A stretch of 64,000 nucleotides of DNA, taken from positions 50,073,283 through 50,137,282 of the forward strand of contig NC_031502.1 in assembly GCF_000237925.1 (NCBI RefSeq), given 5' to 3'. Source of the DNA: Schistosoma mansoni (taxonomy: Eukaryota; Platyhelminthes; Trematoda; Strigeidida; Schistosomatidae). The position numbers were made by a program, and so were the translations under genes. Under the pieces are notes generated by a model. It did no database searches, had not been told where the DNA came from, and saw only the letters and a list, made by a program, of their open reading frames with translations. This document shows, piece by piece, positions 57,420 to 64,000 of this stretch (positions are counted from its first letter, which is position 1; every line of letters starts with the position of its first letter).

Positions 57420-60287
57420 CACATTTCCCATAGGACAAATAGACCATCACACACTACATTCTGAATTAAATAAGAACACCAATTCTGATTTCGAATTCCG
57501 CGGCTAAACATGCTTTTGTAAACATATATATTTAACTTATATCATTTATTCATAGGGTTTTTATTGTTCTTGAAATTCTCAGCTGGCGGAGTTAATTATC
57601 AACTGATTTGGGATGATCTCATCGTGTGTCTGGCAACTAAAACGTGGATTTTACCAACTAATTATGGCAGTTTATATGTATAACTTTATCCCGTCATCCC
57701 GAATTGAATTCAACAACTCCGACATTATGTGGCAGTATTTGGTAGTCAAGAATGAGGAAGAAAAACATGGTTTTAAGATAAATCATATTCCCACGCTTTA
57801 AAGATTGTACACAGGACTACAATAACAAGTAACAATCTTTAGATTGCTCTAAATTCACATTTAGTTTCAGTGCACCTTGGTGTCTGCGATGGAAAATTAT
57901 TTTCAAAAACCTATAATTCATAGGTGGATCAGTTAAATAATATCTAAAACTTGGCTTTTAACCAGTAGGTTGCAGGTTTAAACCCCACACTAACTAATTA
58001 AGTTTGAACAACCTAGTGATAGCACTATTCTGTGGGCCCCGGTACATTGATCTGCATTTGATAACCGATTAATACTAAATAAAAAATCTAAAGAACAACA
58101 CAAGCTAACTCAGTTTTATATATGATAATATTTTTGTTAGATAATAACACTCAATTTATATTTTAAGAAATACTTTCTGCAGTGGTATTTGAAACACATA
58201 CAGAGTTCAATAAACAGTACATATATGAAAAAAACCATATAGGCCTATACATAGACTAAAATCAATATCTAAAAAATCATTGAAAAAACTTGAACATACC
58301 TAATTACCGACCAAATACCTTCTTGATTCAAACAGTCAATGTAAATCAAGAATAAATTAGATAAACAAGTGAAAAATATTAAATCATAGTTAGATCCTTG
58401 AAGACTTCTTGGTAATGAATTAAGTGTCACTAATCTGAACCCATGCATTAATAGTTCAAGAGAAGGGAGAATGTTGAAAAATTTCACCAATCAGTAGTGA
58501 GTTTTTAAAGTGGATTCAGTAATTAAAATATGTCAGGTGTTGTACACAGGCAGTAGGCTATAAAAACTAGTGGATTTACGCATGCAAAAGATAATGGGAA
58601 ATATCATATGCAGACTGAATAAACACTTAGTTCTCAATTATTAGTTTCAAGAATTCTGATTCAATCTCATGCACATTGGTGAAAATAGTTTGACATTCCT
58701 GATTCTATGTGAGCAACTTAGAAGCTAGTACACGACCATATATAATTTAAGAAAAAGGGTGTTTACGCATCATAAAGAATTTGGACTGAAGATGGAGAAA
58801 TTGTTTGTATAAGAAATCAGATCCATAGGGAAATAAGATCGCCAAAAAGTTATATATGTTTGAGTTGATACAATGACTCAGAAAATAATAGCACATATAG
58901 AGAAATGGGTGTATTTTGGGCGTATGGCCTTCGAGAAATATAGACAAGTTAGCTTTAATGGTAAATAAACAAGATTTTTAATTTTGAAATCATTTGATCA
59001 TTTAACTATTTCTTTATGTGAATAAGATAATGTCAACTAACCAATTCCACTTTGATTTTTAAATCCGAACAATTGATAAGCAAATGTAACAGAGCAACAG
59101 AACTGAAATTTATTTTACCAAACAATTATAATGTGTTTAAGTGAGGGAGTGACGATATTGTATGGGAGATCATAAAATTCATAACTTTTAATGTCACTTT
59201 GGTTGAAAACTATGGACAATTAAAGTTAAATGTAACAAGTATAGCTTTATACAATTGGCAACAAATCAATATTTTATGTATGAACTCTCATGATACTATC
59301 TAGATACTTCAAGTGAATGGAAAAAGATTTGAAGCTATGACTTAAACGTTTCTACCACCAAGCTACAGATTCACTTCTTAGGTTCCAGATAAATGTGAGT
59401 TAATCTTATGATAATTTTGAATCGGTGATTTTTTTGGATTTAAAGTAATAATGTATAAATTATGCAGGAATTGAAACTTCCTTTATTCTGCTCTACTGTC
59501 TTCTTTGTCATTTAAAAAAAACAATTTATGCAAACAAGTATGTGAATTTTTCGAAATTCTATTTACACATGTCTGAAGCATATAAACAAACAAGGCAACA
59601 TAAAACGAATTAATGTACATAAACTTAAATCAATAATTTTCAAAACTTTTAAAACAAAACTACAGTTAGATTTGATAGATATGGAGATAAAATTTCTAAA
59701 CTATGAAAACATCAACTTTTTTTCATTGAAATATAGTGGTGCATTTCACAAAAACGATATTTGTTTATTTTTATCACCTTTAATATTGGGTGGCTCTTTT
59801 GTAGTAGTCGGAATTCAGCAACTGAATACATGGTCAGATATACAACTTTAAATCACACTCTCTGATATACATAAAGGCTAGTGGTGCTTTTCAGCCAACC
59901 GAACTGAGATAGGTGGGATCGGTCTAATTAGTTGAGTGTTAAACGATCGAACCAATAACCCATTGTTACTACTTATTTGTCAGGTCAGATACAGATAATA
60001 TACAAACGACAATGAATTAAATACATGACATTGAACTGATGTTTTTTTATTGACATTAAATATCTACAACAACGCCATACTCGTTTTACACCTGTCATAG
60101 AAACTGACGTCTTAAGACATATAGATTTGGATAATAAATTTATTGAATAATTCCTTGTTACCGCCTATCTACCCTGAAATTTTATTATAGCTTTTACCGT
60201 GGACAAACGGCTTATTTATATAGAGTATTTTATCTGCTTCAGTTTCCGACTGATCAGTATCCAAAACATGTTTTTAACTACGAAGAT

Positions 60288-63200
60288 ATAGGTCAGTCAG
60301 CTACAACGTAGGACCAGGCACATATATGCATCGGCCCAAGTTGCCATACCTCGTTAGCACAACAAGATCAACACCGGATTCATAGAAGTAATTAATTTAG
60401 TGGTGGTAGTATATAAAGAAAGGTTGTATATAAGGATATAGTACAGGAAGGAAGAGAGATATGAAGCAATTTTAATCTCATAGTTTAAGGGAAGATAAAG
60501 AGTGCATACACCTACGCCATTGTGATCGATTCTGAGCCATGTCACCTAGAGTCTCCAACCATTGGTTACGATAGTCACGCGGACCCCAACCAGGTAGTCT
60601 GCATCTGCCAACATGGCTCAGGCTAGAAGTTAGTGACTTCAAACACTGATGCCATGTTTTGGTTTGGCCGCCCCTAACTCTTTTCCAACCATCCCCTACA
60701 CTAGTCATTATAGCGCGTCGTGGTAATCGGTGTTCAGGCATACGTAACACATGGCCCAACCATCTCAGTCGATGAAGATTCATCACCTCATCAACTGATT
60801 TACCATCGTTCCCTAATACCCTGCGTCTAACCTCACTATTACTTACCCGGTGATCCCAGCAGATGCGAGCAATATTTCTAAGACATCTGTGGTCAAATAC
60901 TAGTAACCTACGAGTATCTTCTACTCTTAATGGCCATGTTTCACAGCCGTAAAGTAGAACAGAGCGAACTGATGCGCAGTATGCTCGTCCCTTAATTGAT
61001 AGACGGATATCTCGTCTTCGCCATAGGTGACGTAAGTTGACAAAAGCCAAACGAGCTTTTTGAATCCGTGCTGAGATTTCGTCAGACACCAACCCATTAG
61101 GGCTGATCAGACTTCCAAGATAAGTGAAGTTGTCCACGCGTTCGACTACTTCACTCCCTATCCTTAGTTCGGGTGTTGACGCAGGCCAGTCCTGGAGTAA
61201 CAATTTACATTTGGATGGGGAGAAACGCATCCCAAACATCCTGGCATTATTACTGAGTTCCAACAGAAGACTCTGCATTTTGTCAGTGTCTTCACCAAAC
61301 AGGACTATGTCATCTGCGTATTCTAAGTCGATAAGTGAACCTCCTGGTAGGAGATCAATTCCTGTAAATTCAGCCGACGAGTGTTATTTCCAGCAACAGG
61401 TCTATAATGAAGTTAAACAAAAAAGGGGATAGTGGACAGCCTTGACGTACACCACTTGAGGTTGTAAAATCATATGACAGTTCGCCAAAGCTCTCACTCG
61501 ACTGATAGTGTTCGAGTAAAGAGCCTTCACAAGGTTTATGTATTTCTCAGGTACACCTTTCAATGACAGACACTGCCACAGAACCTCTCGGTCTACAGAG
61601 TCAAATGCTGCTTTCAAGTCAAGAAAAACTATCATTGTCGGACGCCGATAAGCATGTCTGTGCTCTAAAACTTGACGAATGGTGAATATGTGGTCGATAC
61701 AGCCACGACCAGGTCTGAAGCCAGCCTGATTTTCTCGTGTTTGCAGTTCACGAGTCTTAATTAGGCGCCTGATAATTATTGAGGCTAGTATTTTAGATAC
61801 TATGTTAGTCAGACTAATCCCTCTATGGTTATCGCAGGATGATTTTGACCCCTTTTTATATATTGGGACAATAAGTGATTGTGACCAGTCGGATGGGATT
61901 ACATCCGTCTCCCAGATTTTAGCCAGAATATTAGTCAACCTAATCGCTAAAATTGGACCACCATATTTAAAGACCTCTGCAGCCAATCCATCTGGACCAG
62001 CTGCTCTTCCTCGTTTCAGATTACCTATAGCCTTTTGAACTTCAAGTAGGGTCGGGGGGCCTACTTCAATGTTCCATTCAGGTTTTCTGGGAATAGTGGG
62101 TAGTTGTGCAGTAGCTGAAGGCCAGCTAAACTGCTCCTTAAAGTGTTCCGCCCATCGTTCTAAACGTTTGGGTTGAGAGCAGATAAGGGTTCCGTCTTTT
62201 TCCGAGATTGTCTCACTTACACTTGACTTCTTAATTCCAGTTTCTTTTATTAGTCTGAATAGTTGCCTGGTGTTGCCTACAGCCGCTGCCTTTTCCATCT
62301 CTTTTGCTTTCGTTGCCCACCACTGCTCACGATCGTTCCTTAGACTTTTAGTTAACCTAGATCTAATTTGTTTACGCTCTTCGTCATGTTCAGAGCCTGA
62401 TGGGATGAGTTTACGCGAATCCATCAGTGAAATAGACTTAGAAGAAATCCATTGGTTTTTTGGAGCCCTATGGTTTAAATGACTAATAGATGTTACTGCT
62501 GTTTCCACAGCTGTTCGTATGTCTTTCCAAGCAGTATCTGGGTCAGTCTTGTTTACAGAACTGCCTAGATGTGAACTCAGTTGTTTCTGGAATTCGCATT
62601 TGGCTTTTTCGTCCTCCAGTTCAATCCTAATGGGTCTTCTTAGTGTACTTTTCCTGCGTCCATTGAGGCGCAGACAAATGCGCACTCGTATTAAAGCGTG
62701 ATCAGAGTCTAAACAAGTATTCCAATACGAGCGACAATCTTCTATTGAGCCTCTCCAACGATGACTGATGACAATATGGTCTATTTGAGTCCATCGTTGG
62801 TTTGGTGCAGGTGGTCGCCATGTTAGACGATGTCTCTCCTTATGTTTAAAATTAGTAATTGCCAAAAATAAACGATTGTCTGAGCATAGTTGCAACAGAC
62901 GATCACCATTATCGGTTCGTTGAGCCGGAATACTAAAACACCCACCTAAATGTCTTTCTGTTTGATTTAAGCTGCCTACCTGGGCATTAAAGTCACCCGC
63001 TACGACTACTATGTCTGAGCGCTTAGATTTCTGAAGAAGCTCAGAGAGCTTTCTGTAAAAGTCATCTTTCACCTCATCATGGCTGCAGTCAGTGGGAGCT
63101 TAGGCAGAAACGACAAAAAGGCAACGACGTGTGTCCCTATCCTTCCGAGTTCTTACGGAGCCATTTAGCCGGACAGCACACAGGCGACTGTTAACGGGGA

Positions 63201-64000
63201 TCCATTCTAATAGTGCCTGTTCTGCCCTTGTACTTAGTGCTATGCCTACACCTGCAAGTCCGCGAGAACTAGCCAACGGGTCGCCAGATACACGGAGGGT
63301 GTATTTCGTCGGCTGTCCATTTTGGCGAGGTGAGGTCAAGTGAATGACCACACTGGGATCCTGTATGCGTGTTTCGGAGACACAGCATACATCAATGGTA
63401 CGAGATTCTAGGGTTTTAGCTAAGGAGGCCTGTTGACCGATTTGGCATAAGGTACGTACGTTGAAGGCTCCAATGTGTAGTTTGGAGCGAGGTTTTAGTA
63501 GACCTGGGACAGCTTTTCGCGCACTAGAATCGTTGGCCATGGTGACACTTGAGGAGGAAACCGAGAGAGGAAGTTTAGTGTTGAAAGTCAAGGTAGAAGG
63601 AATAGTAGGAATTGAAGAAGGAGATTGATTATGAATACAGTGGTCTTGAGTGTTGTTAGAGGTATGAGGGCAGTTATCACTTCCCGGTTGCCCACACCGT
63701 GGAAGGATTCTTCTAGAGGTACCTGAAAAGGAAATTGGGTTAGAAGTGGTCTTAATGACCTGAGAGCGTGACCGCAGTGCCCAAGGGACAACTGCTTAAG
63801 GTTGGTCACACACGACCTTTTTGTGGGTAGTTTTTGTGTTAGCTCCGTTCTTCAAAGGACCTTACCGCCGGAGACGGATATCCGTGGGATAAGGCGAGGT
63901 GTGCATTTTTAGGGTCGACCTTTTCTAACCCCACCCCTCCTTGTGGGAAGGCAGCATCGCTGTCATGCTGGTTGTCTGAAGGAAACACCTTACTGCTGTC
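60288..64000 (-). mobile_element. RTE-clade LINE (SR2/Perere-like), young but inactive, runs off the right edge
   Basis: Reading leftward from the edge: a 5' region; the endonuclease (LHIGAFNVRTLCQIGQQ near 63480, CVSETRIQDP, GDFNAQVG near 63000, SDHALIRV near 62695); then the reverse transcriptase (FLDLKAAFDSVDR near 61600, VRQGCPLSP, LEYADDIVLFGED near 61300); and a C-terminal region (YLGSLISPNG, LLYGCETWP, WLGHVLRMP). It ends at the stop at 60478. A 3' untranslated region follows to about 60288. The frame is broken three times: a TAA at about 63101 where the family has Tyr (SAYAPTD), a one-base loss near 61488 just after SRVRA, and a second shift near 61377 that returns to frame. Long open stretches (556 and 266 codons) show it is recent. 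The 5' end probably lies beyond 64000. Confidence 0.93.

Larger units (their letters stand above)
54561..60287. other. AT-rich DNA upstream of the identified Pellino exons
   Basis: Probably Pellino intron. Apart from the SINE A dimer (56035-56740) and the (TA)n(GA)n tract, no gene or clear repeat is seen. No sequence encoding the Pellino N-terminal YGELIVLGYNG block was found on the - strand. Confidence 0.5.

Noticed and set aside
57296-57511. Open frame with Ser-Leu and Ile-Tyr repeats
   Set aside because: It is a translation of the (TA)n(GA)n microsatellite.
57960-58000. B-box-like gcaggtttaaaccccac
   Set aside because: No good A box at the right distance and no second copy in the window; could be an old SINE but too little to call.
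1-64000. CRISPR arrays, bacterial operons, rRNA genes
   Set aside because: No regularly spaced short direct repeats, no ribosome-binding-site-led gene clusters and no rRNA-like stretches were seen; the content is eukaryotic throughout.

Overview
The window looks like chromosomal DNA of a blood fluke (Schistosoma or a close relative). The grounds are very AT-rich DNA, small exons in multi-kilobase introns, RTE-clade LINEs, Penelope-like retroelement (PLE) remnants, and many short tRNA-headed repeats carrying hammerhead-ribozyme cores, the hallmark of the schistosome Sm-alpha-type SINEs. No bacterial or organellar genes are seen. One 200-base assembly gap lies at 30339-30538.

Two host genes converge. 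On the + strand, 5584-18877, three phase-matched exons encode a 536-residue BCL11/CTIP-like C2H2 zinc-finger factor. On the - strand, at least eight exons between 53232 and 26771 encode a Pellino E3 ubiquitin ligase (FHA-like core plus C-terminal RING-like region). Its first coding exon(s) were not found and probably lie beyond the right edge. The two 3' ends face each other across about 7.9 kb (18878-26770).

The rest is introns and intergenic DNA filled with mobile elements. SINE family A (tRNA-like head, hammerhead, tail ending in a motif like ctccacaaacccctt) occurs about 25 times, often as head-to-head inverted pairs and once as a tandem dimer (56112-56740). SINE family B occurs at 23918-24107 and 46262-46450 and, in degraded form, inside a large inverted repeat (35865-40588) whose right arm was split by an RTE LINE (37337-40220) with a 9-bp target-site duplication. 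A longer, younger LINE runs off the right end on the - strand (about 60288-64000). PLE pieces sit at 33795-34560 and 54185-54560. A 271-bp terminal-inverted-repeat element lies 60 bp upstream of the BCL11-like finger exon, and a 280-bp repeat with TGT...ACA ends (possible solo LTRs) occurs four times.

Family names come from recognising protein and RNA motifs by eye. No database search or folding program was run.
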